The position numbers and the translations under genes were made by a program. DNA of 64,000 bases, taken from Oenanthe sinensis (taxonomy: Eukaryota; Streptophyta; Magnoliopsida; Apiales; Apiaceae). The stretch is from NCBI GenBank assembly GCA_028671895.1, contig JAPMAC010000197.1:1741001-1805000 (forward strand). The letters run 5' to 3'. How positions within the stretch are numbered: position 1 is the first letter of the stretch; each line of letters opens with the position of its first letter. Of this stretch, positions 33,888-47,791 are shown in pieces. The notes beneath the pieces are model-generated. The model saw only the letters and a program-made list of their open reading frames with translations, made no database searches and was not told where the DNA came from.

Positions 33888-35074
33888 TATTAGGAATTGT
33901 ATAGTTTGATGATAACAAATATCTTAGAATTTCAATATTTGATTTTATGTAACTGGTCAATAGATATGTATCTTATAAATATCTATTGACTAGGGAACCA
34001 ATTATCATGTTGAAATTATTGTTCGTCAAATGATAAATTGGATTGTAGCAGTTGATTCAGTATTCTTAATTTTATCAATTGATTGTAACTAATCAATGAA
34101 TGTCATGTATTACTCAACTGATATCTATTGACTTTAATTAATAGCTTATTAACGGATGTGAAGAATGGCTGACAAAGTGTAAATATTCTAAGTCGGAATT
34201 ATCACATATGAAGTGATCAACAAATAGAGGAGTTGATGGATAAAGGTAATGGTCGATGGATGAAAGTCAACAAAAGTCAAATTAACGGATCTCCATCAAC
34301 AGATAAGTACATGAAGACAATCAATGGATACTCAAATATCCATTGATACATCAATTGATCAATGGATAACACATCCATCGATGGATAGCAAAGAGGGATC
34401 AATTGATAAGGTTCACAACAAATATCAATTGATCAAGGTTTTCCAAAATGGTTAAGGACAAATGTAATGGAATCTTTGCAGAAACTGAATCAATGGAAGA
34501 CAGTCCTGTCAGGATTGTGAAGACTTTCAAAGCAACACAGTCTTCAAGAAGAAGATCAAGACAAATGCTTTTTCAGAACCAAACAAAATTCAAAGAAGAC
34601 TGTGAAAAAAAGTTACATTCTATTTTAGTGTAACCTTTGTAAAATGTATTTTATACATTTATCAGTCGATAGAAAATATAAATAAAATATGAACTACTAT
34701 ATATAGTTTAGTAGTTCATAGTAGCAAGGTCTAGAATATAGAACAAGAACAAGAAAAGCTCAGATAAAGATAAGGTTCATTGTATTGCTTTTCTTTGTTC
34801 TTATTTCATTTTTGAAGCAGCTTGGTTCTTAGACCAAGATCATTTGAGAGGAAAACATTCACTAGTGGAAAATCAACCCACTGGTAATTTTAAATATCTT
34901 GTTTTCAATTACTTTAGTTCAATATCATCTTATAAGTTTTTTTCAATTTAAATTCCAAATACAAAACACTTAAACATCTTGAATGCAAACTTGGATATCC
35001 ACAAGAATTGAACATAATTCTTAAATTTGTATTCAAACCCTTCTTATACAAACTTGTACTAAAGGAAAATAACA
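33888..35074 (+). mobile_element. family B solo LTR (1187 bp), plus strand
   Basis: It begins TATTAGGAATTGTATAGTTTG (G-to-A in the first TG) and ends GGAAAATAACA. It aligns in inverse orientation with the LTRs at 23236 and 32297. Flanks ATTTA (33883-33887) and GTTTA (35075-35079) agree at four of five positions. It contains the ATCGAT/ATTGAT array (34060-34420) and a TATATATAG box near 34690. Neither a primer site nor a purine tract adjoins it. Confidence 0.8.
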
Positions 35075-35153
35075 GTTTATGTATCTATAATTATGAAATC
35101 GGCTTGCCCTTTTAACTATATGCATCATTTTGAATCCATGAATGTCGATAATC

Positions 35154-35197
<44 letters not shown>

Positions 35198-35986
35198 ATA
35201 TGAGAGTAACAGATATAAGATATAGAGAAACATAATAAAATGAATAAAATGACACAACATAACAAAAGTGATGATAGAGTGTCGGGATTTAGGAAGATGA
35301 TAAACAGAAAAAGATGAAATGTCAAAAGAATATAGCAAAAGAAACATAATAAGAGACACGATGTAAGATTTTGATATAAATTATGATAAATCTAGACATA
35401 AACATAAATGTAGAGATGTATAAAATCTGACCTGGGACGACAGTATGTCCATATTTGATGGTAACCGATTAATAGATTAAGAATAGATCCAAATATAAAT
35501 ACATATGTATGTATATATATATAATTGTTCATAATTGGAGACTCCATGGCTCTCGGGTTTAAAAAACATGTATTATCATAATGCAGTTGGCTGAAACCTC
35601 AACAGAAATAAAGTATAAAAAAAGACAATCGTTTGAATATTTTAGGACAGAATTATGACCTGATTACGATATTATCTTTTAATTTAGTCTTTATTTAAAA
35701 TATCTTTGACAATAAAAATTTTAAATTTCAGTATGTCACTATGTTAAAAAGGATTCAGAAATTAATATTAATATTAAATTACATAAAAATAGAAAATTAA
35801 ATAATGAGATAGTCCACTAACATATATGGTATACCTCTACCAATATTTATTTATAAATATCTTTAATTAAAAGATTACCATATTTTAACATTTTTTCATT
35901 CATATCCCAGTGTATATATATACACACACTAGTCTGTGTATATACGACCAGGTGTCTCCCAGGGTCCCAAGTGCAGTGAGACAGAG
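35075..35986 (+). promoter_or_regulatory. upstream region of the SGTA-like gene
   Basis: This holds the proximal promoter and leader of the downstream gene. A TATATATA run at about 35912 lies some 75 bp before the start codon. No longer reading frame is present. An upstream in-frame ATG at 35936 exists, but the protein family begins close to the 35987 start. Confidence 0.5.
35157..35197. repeat. (ATA)n microsatellite
   Basis: About thirteen uninterrupted trinucleotide units of the TAA/ATA type, in the upstream region of the SGTA-like gene. Confidence 0.95.
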
Positions 35987-38900
35987 ATGACTGAGTTGAG
36001 CACCGAGTCAAATCTCTCCAGACGAATTGTCCGTTCTTTCTTGCATTTCCTCAATTCCGGTACTTACACAATTCTATTCAATTCAATTTGCTTTAATTTC
36101 CCCTTTTTTTTTTGTTTCTATTTATTAATTGCCATCTAGTAATAATAATAATAGGCTAGGAGTAATACGAGTGCTAGTAGTTTCACTAATTCTAGGGTTT
36201 GTATATCTCTTTTTACTATTACTTGATCAATTGAATTGGCTGTGAGTTAGTTTAGGTTGTTTTTTTTGTTAATTTGGTTTCGTAAAGTTAGCTCTAGGTA
36301 TGAGTGTAATGCAAGAAAAGAACTATTACTTTATCTATGCGATAATGATAATGATAATGATAATGATAATGATAATGATAATGATTTCGTATTAGAATGG
36401 AATATATTTACGATTTATCGTTTAGGAATGAATAGAATTTGTTGATGATACCCGAGCATGCTTTTTGTTTGACTCGTAATGTTTTATGTTTTTTATTTTT
36501 GTTGGTTATTGGTTTGGAAATAAGTGGTTTGGTGTACGGAATGTTGGCTGCCGAGTAATTTAGTTGTGTTAGTTTGAATTTTGAAGCCACGTGTTTTCCG
36601 ACACGTGGGCATTACATTTATGTGTATTAATTGAGATTCTTCGAATCACTGAACGTGTATAGTTTGTTATCTAGTAAATTTTGGTTGGTTTTTATAAGTC
36701 CGTGTTGGCAGTATGTTTAACTTTTGTATATATATTTTTTATTTTTTGAAACCCGACAAATATTTTTTTTGATAAATCCAAACAAATATAAAGTCTTTGG
36801 TGTTGTGCAACGGAACAATTTCAACTAGAAAACTGTTGCGGTTGTTCAGCTTCCCTACCCTCTGGATGATTGGATGGAAGTATCCTTCACTGTGATTCGA
36901 TCTCTTGAATGCATCCGGAGAGATTTGTTTTTCCCCAAAAATTTTCTCACCCCATCAGTTAACACATCGTATCTGCAAACACATCACATATATACCAATA
37001 CACCGATCAAGCAACTTACCAACAGTTGGATTTAAAAAAAGTTGAAAAATCAATAATAAGTTAAATGACAAAATAGGAAGAATTTTCACACCCTAAATCA
37101 TTAAAGAGATCTGAGAATCTCAACATGCTTAAATTCTGCACAGATCCGAGTTGGTAAAAATTGGCGTTTTGTAACTGTAATGGGTGAAGAAACCAATGAT
37201 GCTGATTGATCTGACAGTGAATGGATCTTGTATTCAAAGAAGGGGATTATTTTCTATTTGCCAGTTATGAAGGTATTAACATTCTTAAAATTAAATTCGA
37301 AATAAAATAGTGTCCAACTAATTATAATTTATTATTCTATACATGGAAGTTGCATTTCTACAGATAATAGAATTTTAATAACGCTATTGATATACTTATT
37401 GTTTTCAACATATTATTACATTACGACTATAATGTAATTATCTATATCTCGATATATTTGGGTTGAATTTAATGATGTGAAGTTGTTTTTTGTCTGTAGT
37501 CACAAGTATTTTTATTCATGTATTTTACTTTTATTTCTTTCTTGTGCTTCAGTTTGAGTTTGAGTGATTTCAAATATTGTGCTGTAGTAGGCTTTTACAG
37601 TTTACTTGAATAGAAAGGACATGTACATTTCTAGTTTTAATCTGTGTAGCTCGAGATCATTGTTTCTTTTTAATCTGGTCATATTTTATCTGTTTGTTGC
37701 AGTTGAACCTTCTCCCGGTGTTGATCCTGAAGCAATTGAAGTTGCAAAGGAATGCTTATCAGATGTATTTAAGATTAATCATTCGATTGATAGTCTATCA
37801 ACTGATTCCTTAGTCGAAATATTCCGTTTAAAGGAATTAACGGAGCAATGTGATATTAAGTTAAATTTAACTCATAACCAATCAACTGATGCTCCTATTA
37901 CATCTGCAGCAAAAGATAAGGTTGATGCCAAATTGCCGATCATGCGGCAGCATTGCAATATCTGGTTTATTCCTTAGTTAACTGTTTCATTGTACAGTTT
38001 TTTTCTTGGTTAGCAATACTTGTAAAATGGTCAGTATTTGTCCTATATATAGAAGATTACCAAAGTTATTGGTTCATATTCATATCGAAGGACCATGATT
38101 TAACCTGGTATACATGATCTCTAGCCCTATGTGTGTGTTTCTTCTCGAAGTAGTATAGAACTCCTTACATAGGAGTGTTACCACACTATTGAAAAATATT
38201 TTGTCTGTTGTTGAATTCTACTGTGCACACTGCACAATCTTTATGTAATATATCTGATTCGACTTATATTATAACATCTGATTCATGTTAATCTATGTTT
38301 TTAATGATATACTGTATAATGGTTTTATTGGCAAAGCAGCTCGGTGAAAATTAAATAGGTTAATAAGTATCTTTGTGCTGAGAATTATAGTTTCCCATAA
38401 TGCACGTCTGTATCTGGTGTTCTATTTAGAATTGTGCTTTGCTTCGTTTTGGGCCTATGATATTACTTTTATGAGTAGATCTTCTGTTGATATTTACAAA
38501 GATAGGAACACTGATATCTATTTCTTACATTTTCTTCCATGGTGATGGGTGAACTTCTTGTTCTTCTATGTGTTCATAATCTCTTAGCTGAATATAATAA
38601 TTATTTGTATAGGACCACTGTGATAATCAAGAATTTCCCTGATTATATCTTTTATCAGATGGTCCTGTTGTGAATATTATCCCGATTTTAATAAACTTCA
38701 GATGTGATGGTTTGAACATGACTGTCTCTTTGGTCTTTGTTTACAGGAAACTGACAAGACAGGAGAAGTTGACACCCAGGGTACGTGTTCTAAATATTCT
38801 TCTCCAGTTTCCTAGCTTTTCGCCGTCCTGGTATCATCTAGGATATATGATGGAATTGAATTGATTTGTTGTAGAAAAGTTCATTATTAATGGTTTATTT

Positions 38901-41900
38901 AAATACTTCTATCTAGTATATATTGCTTCCACAACAGTTATTGGAGAGGTAAACATTTGTCTTCTGCTTCTTCCTACTAGCCTTTTGCTGGATATTGGAT
39001 ATGTAGGCAGGTTTATATAGAATTATAAGAAGAAAATCACATTAAAAAGAAGTAAATCAGATGGATATAGAAGACAGTGCAATATATGACTGCCACTGAT
39101 GAGTTACAGAACAACCACACCTATGTAGCCTAACCAATCATTCGAGAGGACTGGACTCTCCTACAGAGATTACCCGTACAAAACTCAGCATGCCCCCCAT
39201 CTGTTCTCTCCCTTCTACCTTTATAACAAATTCCTTATTCCTCTCTCACCACTTGTAGTATAATTCCTGATGTACCCCTGTGATAATTGCTTTACCCTTG
39301 GCCCCTCTTCTAGAATATGTTAATAGGACAGGTGGCATATGTGGGATCCCTGCACCTTTATAAATTCAGGACTTGTTTTATCATTTATGCCATCCTTGTT
39401 CTGTTTGCTTCCTTGAGAGATTAATTCAAGTTCAGATTGATTAACTTCTTATTTTCATGAACCATCTTCTTCTCACGTGCGAAAAAAATCATTGTCATGT
39501 TTATACGTATGATAGATACTGGCATGTCTGGCAGGCTGATTTTATGAAAGAATGAACAGGCTGAACTATGTGCAATCAGAAAGCAGCCAGAAGTTGCCCA
39601 ATTTTCCTTACTGAAAATATATTACTGAAACCAGTCTTTTTTTTTTGACAGACTGAAACCAGTCTTTAAATTTAGCAAGTAAATTCTCTTTAAAATTAGC
39701 TTCCATCTAAATGAAATCAAATTTAACTGTCAGATAACATAACCAGTCTTTGTTTATGAAACATATTGTATTCCAAATTCATGACCATTATGATCTTCAC
39801 AGATTGATTCTGAATTGACAATTACAAATTTTATCCTCATCTCCAATAACCCCTAGTATTGGCTCTAGGATCGTTATTCAACAAGATGCTATAAGCTTTC
39901 TGGTTTCCCTTATTTGTATAAAACTAATAGTTCTTTGTTGTGTCATTGTTAGGAATATTCAAGGATGAGATTTTTGGGCAATTCTTTGGTGCGCTGGAAA
40001 AGTCTCGTTTTTTTAAGACTTTGTCTGATGGAACTGATGATGAGGACCAACTTGATAGGGCAACAAGAAACTTTCATAGTGCTATTGCGGTATGATATTC
40101 CCTTTTTATATTTCTGCCATTGCATTATAATACCATCAAATGTTGTCATTAACTTTTTGGTTACATATGATTAAATGTTTTAAGTTATAAAGAATCATGC
40201 TGCAATCTTTTACATGGCTGATAGATTATGAATTTTACAGCTGCATTCTTTTTGCATATTCAATATATTTGACATTTGTCAGAACTCAGAAATATAAAAG
40301 AAAAAACAGTACATCTGTAAGAGCTCATGTTCTATACTTGTCATCTACACATACTTTTTTCTCTTAAAGTTTGGTGATAAATGCTATATAGCAAACCCAT
40401 TATTTTCATATTGCTGAAACTTAAATAATATTTTTTAATTAAAACTGTAACTAACTTATCTGAAATCAGCTATTGGTTGAGCAATTGGCTTGTGCAATTT
40501 TGATTATTAAGATTTCCAGTTTCCATTTGATGTATGTATTGGTGGACTTTGAAATGTTTTAAAAGCTAAATAACTGAATCTTATCAAGTACTGTGCTGAA
40601 ACAGGTATTCCATCCCTGTGAAGGCAGAGGTACAGTGAAGGCAGGCGTGTGTTTCATCTGTATTTTTGAACTTTTAGTATGGGCTTGGTTGTTGGTGAGA
40701 GAGATGTGCTAAAGGCATTTCTTTTGACCCTAATTCTATATAATTATACTTTCCCTGTATATATTACATATATAAATTTTAAGTCTTCGCATTGAAAATG
40801 ACCACATTTTTGTGCCAGGCACAACAAATATGGAACAGTATAAGCAATTAAACTTCTATGCATTTATTAAATTAATGTGATCGATGACTGATAGTGCCCA
40901 GCCAAATAGAGTCCATAAAGAACAACTGACGTCCTGTATATAGATTAATTGACAGCTACTGGTGTCTGCTGTGTTCTGTAATATGAATAATGTTTTTTTC
41001 CATCCTCATATGTTTTGTGTCTTTGGCATGTGTTGGTGTTTGCATCTAGAACTTACAAACTAATATTTAAGAGATGTCAGAACTGAGATATCAAGAACTG
41101 CTCTTATGTATGTGTAACGACAGCTCTCCACAAGTATGTCTATCCAGTGAGGTTAAAGTACTGACTAACACGAACCAAAATTTTCTGCTAATTTCAGTAA
41201 TTTGTAGTTTTATTACTTGCATCTTCTGTTACAACACCTTGAGTAATTTGTAGTAATTTCTGCTAATTTGTATATGAAAAGATATAAAATAAATTATTTT
41301 GTGGTAATAAACCACTTAAGCCATTATAGTTCAACACCTTGAGCAAACTTCGTAATATGTTCTATATTTGAGAATGCATTACATGTCTGTCTTCATTCTG
41401 CTTGTTTTAACAATATGCATCAAAATTTGTTAGGAAGCTTCAGTTAATGTTAATACTAGATGCTTATAATTGCAAGTTTTCTTTCTGTTACCTTACACTA
41501 AGCTATTGTATCATTGAAGTAGCTTTTTGCTGCCTGTCCTTTACAAGCTATTCTTAATTGCTAGAGATTCATCTTTGTAAATAAATTTTCTTCTGATGAT
41601 TGATATTAGGAGATGGAAAAATCTGGATGCCAGACATATGATCGAAAAAATCTTGCAGAGATCTTAAAGTCGCGAGGTATGTTAGATCCAAATGTCCAGC
41701 TTCTGTATGCACTTAAATTTTCTTTTGTTTATATGTTTATTAATCTATATGGTCTAGGAATTGGATTTTCTGTTTACTAAGTACATTGTACGATCTTGAA
41801 TCTTTGTTTCGGTGTAACTTTTTCTTATGTGGCAAATGTTGCATATGTGTGTCTCTAAGTATTAATTGCATGTCTCTTGTTCCAAATTCTAGGTAACAAA

Positions 41901-44900
41901 GCGATGCAGCTGAAGCTATACTCTGATGCAATTGAGCTGTACACTTTCGCTATGGCACTATTTGAAGATAATGCTGTCTTCCATTGCAACAGGTTCGCAA
42001 TTTGTTGAAAATTTTAGTGTAGGGTTGGGTTATATATTAGTATTATTTTACCCACATAGAAATGACGGCTTTCTGGCCTCAAAAAAATTTTGACTGAGGC
42101 TAAAAGCTGACATGTAATCTTTCTTGGTAGTTAGGTTTATACCTTTAACCTGTTAGCCATGATTCCCTTGTTCTACTTATTGTTCTCAAGTAAATGCTAG
42201 TCTGCTTTATCTTAACATTTTTTAACAGGTCTGATAAGATGATTTTTGAAAAACAAAAAGAGAGTATATATTTTTAATAATATCGTTTGTGAGTTAAAAT
42301 CTAGAATTAAGAATAATTTTTAAGATTATTTTTAAGGTCTGTTTGATAAAATGAAAATGTTGTGTTAAAGTGAGATTTATGTTGAGCAAATCCCATATCT
42401 AAAGATATATATGCAGCAATAGTAACAATGACTGATAGCGATAGAATACGCTTGACTTCTGTGTATTTTACATTACACGATGGAATAGCCTAATACCTCA
42501 CATAATAGAGATGTAATCATGTAATAAAAAATCACTAGTATAATTAGCAAAAAAGGGGGGAAAATCACTATTATTATTTTATGTCAATATCAATTCCGTA
42601 AGCTGTTGTGAGTGTTGTATTACATAGGCATCATGGTGATTTGACATTAAGGGAAATTTAAGTTACTATTGTAGTTTCCAACATGTTTTTGTGGGTTACT
42701 TGGATAGTTGGATTTGACATTTAAAATTCATTGATATATATATTTGGCCTAAATCCATCACTTCATGTTCTAATGTATTTCACAATAAAACATATTAGTC
42801 TTCTTTGGAAGATGATAGATAATAAAAACTCATAGAAATTATAATACAACAATGCTAAGGTGAAAGCATTGTCCAGGGTGTAGGAAAGGCTAAAGGGTGT
42901 TTATGTTTATTGTTCTTTTGTACGCTAGTTTGTTGTCACTGACAATAACCAATAGTGAGATCTTTTGTTTGCCTGTTGAACATGTTTCATTATCTAGGTT
43001 TTGGTTTTATTTTAATTAATTATTTGATGTGCACCTACAGAGCGGCTGCCTACACCCAGATCAATAAGTACCCAGAAGCCATTGAAGACTGCCTTAGATC
43101 CATTGAGATTGACCCAAATTATGGAAAGGCCTACAGTCGTTTGGGATTTGCCTATTATGCTCAAGGGAACTATAGGGATGCTATTGATAAAGGATTCATG
43201 AAAGGTATGTGTCATATTTATTATGGTAACAAGAATGCTTTCACAGCAGTGGACTCATGCCTGCATATTAGTATTTGGTCGCTCAGGAAACCCTTACGTA
43301 TCTACTAGGTAGTAATTATTTAATTTAGTTTTTGGTTTAATGGTTTGTCGAAATCCATCATTTTGCATTTGATTTCCTGTTAATCTGTTGTATGACTTGC
43401 TGCAGACCTTTCAGCAGAAAAAGAAATATAATTTCCGTGTACCTAGTAGTAGATCCGCTTTATGCTTAATGCTCAGTGTAGCCTCTTATGTGTTGACAGT
43501 GTATATCTAAATCCAAATGCCGACTGAACTTAGCTGTCTCCAGTGGCAGAATTAACATCTGCACGTGCATTTTTTTTCCTGAATGAATACTTGGAAGAAG
43601 TACAATTGACATTAATACACAGTCAGACAAAAGGATTGTTATGTATTGCAAAATATGTTCAAGAGTTCACTAATTTAGTGTTTAATATTTTATGGAGAGG
43701 CATTAGTACATAGTAACGTATAAGTATGGATCTTGTTCAGATATATGAGGGTTTCTTGGAAAAATAATATATTATAAATGAACAAATGCTCTTAATTTCA
43801 ACAGCCATCGAACCAGACCCGTCGAGGCGTGAAGGCCAGCCATGTCATCACCTACATAACGCGTACTCGAATTTGGTATTCAGCTATATATTATGTAGAA
43901 AAAATTGATTATTTTTAATTATCTATATTATATTATTACAACCGAACTTGAGATCCTTTGTAGTTGGTACTATATTATCTGACACGTATTGACAACTGTC
44001 AATGGAATTCAGGCTTTTGTTTATCTATTTATTATTGTAGTATATGGCTTTTGGTCCAAGGTGTATGGCTTGAATATGTAGAAAGTCAATTACAAGTAGC
44101 TTTAATATGGGAGGTTTACCTTGGCATAGCCTGGCACTGCCATTAGCATACATTTAGAGTTTTAGGTCATGTCTTTTCAAGTTTAAGGGGTTGGGTCAGA
44201 TAATATTTGAGCATAAGCATTAGGGTTAGAAAAGGTCTGATGAGCAACACTGGACCACAAGACCCCGCCATCTCTTCTGTTTCTAGAATAAACTTTCACT
44301 TGTGTTGCTCCTAAATCAGTTGACGTTTACACAGAGCAAGATGCCAAGGTAGTTATGATGGTGGTAAAATAAAATTCAGATCTATTAAGTAGAAATTTGT
44401 TGAATCACAGCTCTAACACATCAATGAAATTTTCTTCATGTGTGCTGATCATTTACATTGATGCTTTAAAGCTTAAACTCACTGCCACAGAAGATAATTA
44501 TTGTATAACTTCTGCTTTTACTTGTTGTGCAGCTCTAGTATTGGATCCAACTAATGAGTCAGTCAAAGAAAATATTCGAGTAAGCCAATATATTGTTGTT
44601 GTAGTAAAGATTGTGTGTTATAGTTGTGTCTTTTTCCTTCTGCTGTGAACTCTATATATCACTGTTTTATTATCATTGTGAAATTTAGGCAGCAGAGCAG
44701 AAGTTGAGGGAAGAGTGTTGGAGAGCTAGACATTATCAGGTATTGATTTCTGTAATCCAAGTTAAATTGTGTCGAGTAATGAATGATATGGACCTCTAAA
44801 AATATTCTAGAAATGCTCCATATTGGATGCAATATATTGAGTACAAGTTGAAGGGCCATATAGTTTGGTTGCTTCATGTTACTATTTTCAGAGATGAAAG

Positions 44901-45795
44901 ACTTTATTTTGTCAGGTCATTTTTGTTTTTTTCGCAGAGTAGTCATAATACAGGCAGCTGATTTCTATATCAAATGTACTGTATACTGTGTTTTAGCTTT
45001 AAACTACTGGATATCAGTCCCTGTTTCTCAACCTTACCGAAGCACACACAAAAAAAACACATAACGAACTCTCTAGAATGTAGTTCTTAACCTTGCCTAC
45101 ATAAACTCTGGAAGAAGAATTATTATCCATTATGATAGATGTGAGTAGTGAGTCTCTTGCTCAGCAATCAGTTGTAGTTTTTATATTTTGAAAATTGCAG
45201 ATGTAGCACTTATTATCGCTCTTTTAAAGTGATATAACTTTTAGCAGCATTTGCAACAGATCTGTTTTTTACTTTTTTAGTAAAGAATTTATTGCTGCAT
45301 TGGGATAATCAATTAAGTGCGCATTTTCCTTGATGTTTACAGTATTCAGGTTACTCAAGTCATCAGCGAGATTCCAATCGTCAGTCTGCAGGGGGCTCAA
45401 GGAGTCGTGGCTCAATGCCTCCACAATTTACGTCTGTTCCAGGGGGTTCAACGAGTCACGGCACGACGCCTCCACAATTTACGTCTGTGCCTCTTACAGC
45501 TAATGGCATTCCTATTGACATTGGAAATTTGATTCAAAACATGACTTCTAATTATCAGGGAGCACATTCTCAAGTAGAGCCTCGAGGAGATGGCAACAGC
45601 ACTGTTCCTCCTGATGCAGATATTAGAATAGGTGGGAATTTTAATGTAAATCTTGGTGATCAAATGCCTGAAGAGCTTTCGGGGGCATTGAGATCTGTAA
45701 TGGAGATGTTCTCAGGGACGGCACCACCACCTCCACCATCCCCGCCGCATGGTAGCTCACAAGACAACATGAGCGGGAGGTCTGGACAGAGTTAA
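35987..45795 (+). CDS. SGTA: small glutamine-rich TPR co-chaperone (SGTA/SGT2-like), ten coding exons
   Basis: Coding exons: 35987-36059, 37703-37920, 38747-38780, 39953-40089, 41610-41676, 41893-41992, 43041-43204, 44533-44579, 44689-44739 and 45343-45795. They join in phase to 1344 nt (447 aa). The N-terminus (SRRIVRSFLHFLNSVEPSPG) is the SGTA homodimer domain. Residues about 170-290 form three TPR units (GNKAMQLKLYSDAIELYTFA, NRAAAYTQINKYPEAIEDCL, GKAYSRLGFAYYAQGNYRDA) with the Lys, Asn and Arg positions of a carboxylate clamp for HSP70/HSP90 tails. The C-terminus is rich in Gly, Pro, Ser and Asn. In animals and yeast this family passes tail-anchored proteins to the GET pathway and works with HSP70; the plant role is inferred. 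The donor at 37920 (AAG/GTTGAT) is weak and is the least certain junction. ATG 35987 was chosen by family length. Confidence 0.92.
36340..36385. repeat. (GATAAT)n microsatellite in intron 1
   Basis: Seven or so perfect hexamer units in the first intron of the SGTA-like gene. Confidence 0.9.
45391..45492 (+). repeat. 51-bp in-frame tandem duplication in the last SGTA exon
   Basis: Two consecutive 17-residue units (GGSRSRGSMPPQFTSVP and GGSTSHGTTPPQFTSVP) share CCTCCACAATTTACGTCTGT exactly and diverge in the Ser/Arg part. The duplication lengthens the low-complexity C-terminus without breaking the frame. Confidence 0.9.
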
Positions 45796-46347
45796 AATCG
45801 GAGAACTTTGTACTAATTTCTTCACAAAAAAGGTTTTGTTATGCTTTCTTTAATCATTTTATTTCATACAAGCACATAGAAATTTCAATCCCGTGCATTG
45901 TGAATTGTAATATATCATGGGAGTATGTGAAATTCTCTCAGCATCTCTTATGTAAAAGTCTGTGTAAATTATAAAGAAAGTGGAGATTAACTGTTTTTGT
46001 TTTTCTCTCCTTCGTACGTGCCAATATTGGCATGTAGGGGGCAACAACTGATAGTCCCTATGGAGTGCTAGATGCTAGAGCTATGTTAATTTTAGGGATT
46101 TGCTTTAAAAGCATCCGGATGTTTTAAATTTATAATGCCATAACTGTTTTATTAGCTCTCTGTAAACATGGTAATGATTCACGCAAAAAACAAGTTTGTG
46201 TGGATAGGGATTTGATGAAATTGGAATCCGATTAGCTTATAAACTAGAAACCAACTCCAGATCAATCTCAAACACTGTTTATATTACATGATTGACTCGT
46301 TTGTATAACAGCAATCACCATTTTTTTAACGGGAAAGTACTCGATCT
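45796..46347. other. 3' flank of the SGTA-like gene
   Basis: Probable 3' UTR and downstream sequence with several AATAAA-like, T-rich stretches. No further coding exon is seen. Confidence 0.4.
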
Positions 46348-47245
46348 TAGGGTTGTCAAACGGATAATTTGGATACGGAAAATCCGTATCCGAATCTGAA
46401 AATTTTTAAAGGTTAATATCCGAATCCGTATCCGTATCCGACGGATAATATCCGGATTCAAATCCGATTTTTAATAAGTTTTATAAATTTATATTAAAAA
46501 TTCAAAAAAAATGCAAAAGAAATATTAAAAATTTAATTTAATTTTTTTTAATTGAGTTAAGAGTTAATGGGATTTAAGCTTATTTTAGTTTTTTAAAAAT
46601 TAAATTTTATTTATCTTTTCAATCTAATTTTGTTATCTTAATAATATTAAACTCAAATGATATTTTTATATATGTCTATAATATTTTTACAATTATATAA
46701 AATTTGTATAAATATATTATTTAATGAATATATATACACACACTACAAAATTAATAGAATAAATTTTAAATTATATATATATATATTATTTATGTGATAT
46801 ATGTGATACGATTTAAAATACATAAAATACTATATTGATATATATTGAATATAGATTTTAAAATATAACCATGTATAGTGTATATATTAATTTATTAAAT
46901 TAAAATAGACATTAGAATTGAGCTAATTAAAAAATATAATTGAGTCAAATTAAATGGGCTTATAACTATAAGTGTATGTATAAAAATATATAAATGGGCT
47001 TATAACTATAAATAAGTTTAAAACTATATAATTATATATTATATATATTTAAAAAATATATTTATATATATTATATATAATTAATTTCGGATACGGATGT
47101 GCCTATATCCATATCTATATCCGGAATCGTTGAATTCAGATAATATCCGTTTCTTCCGGATACAAATAGTATCTGTTTTTTTCCGGATACGAATACAAAT
47201 ATTTCGGACGAATATCAGATTTTTCAGATTTTTTTGTCAGCCCTA
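46348..47245. mobile_element. hAT-type non-autonomous element (898 bp) with 8-bp target duplication
   Basis: The ends are inverted: TAGGGTTGTCAAACGG at the left and the complement of TAGGGCTGACAAAAAAA at the right. They are flanked by CTCGATCT (46340-46347) and CTCAATCT (47246-47253), seven of eight matching. The sub-terminal DNA is packed with GGATACGGA/TCCGTATCC words in both orientations. No transposase is encoded. Confidence 0.8.
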
Positions 47246-47252
47246 CTCAATC

Positions 47253-47754
47253 TAGGCCTGTTAACGGGTCGGATTCGGATCGGATCACCCTAAATCCATA
47301 TCCAGATCCATTTATTTTTTTCAGATTCAGATTTAGATCGAATATGTGTCGGATAATTTTTGTGGATCCATTTATTTGTCGGATATTTAGATTGGATTTG
47401 CTAGGATATTTTTAAAATTCAAAAATTTATCAGCTCATAAAAATTCAAGGTACACATAAAAATTTATTTTATATCTTAAAATAAAGATATAAAATATAAT
47501 TTAAATATAATATAATATTATATGTGAGAAGTTGTATAAAAAGAGGAATATCGGGAATTATAGTTGTATGTATGATATATAACCTTTTTTTAATTAGATT
47601 TTATTAAAATTGAATGGTTAAGATCGTTTCTATGACTCATCTAAAATTCGACGGCTATGATCTTTTTTATGGTTTATCTTGTGATCAAAACTTTTAATAT
47701 TTCGGCTATAATAATATAGTATAGAAGTATATATATATATATTATAATATATAT

Positions 47755-47791
<37 letters not shown>

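Noticed and set aside
35125..35359. Frames with poly-Tyr or poly-Leu runs
   Set aside because: They are translations of the (ATA)n microsatellite.
36257..36445. Frame with a DNDNDN run
   Set aside because: It is the (GATAAT)n microsatellite within intron 1 of the SGTA-like gene.
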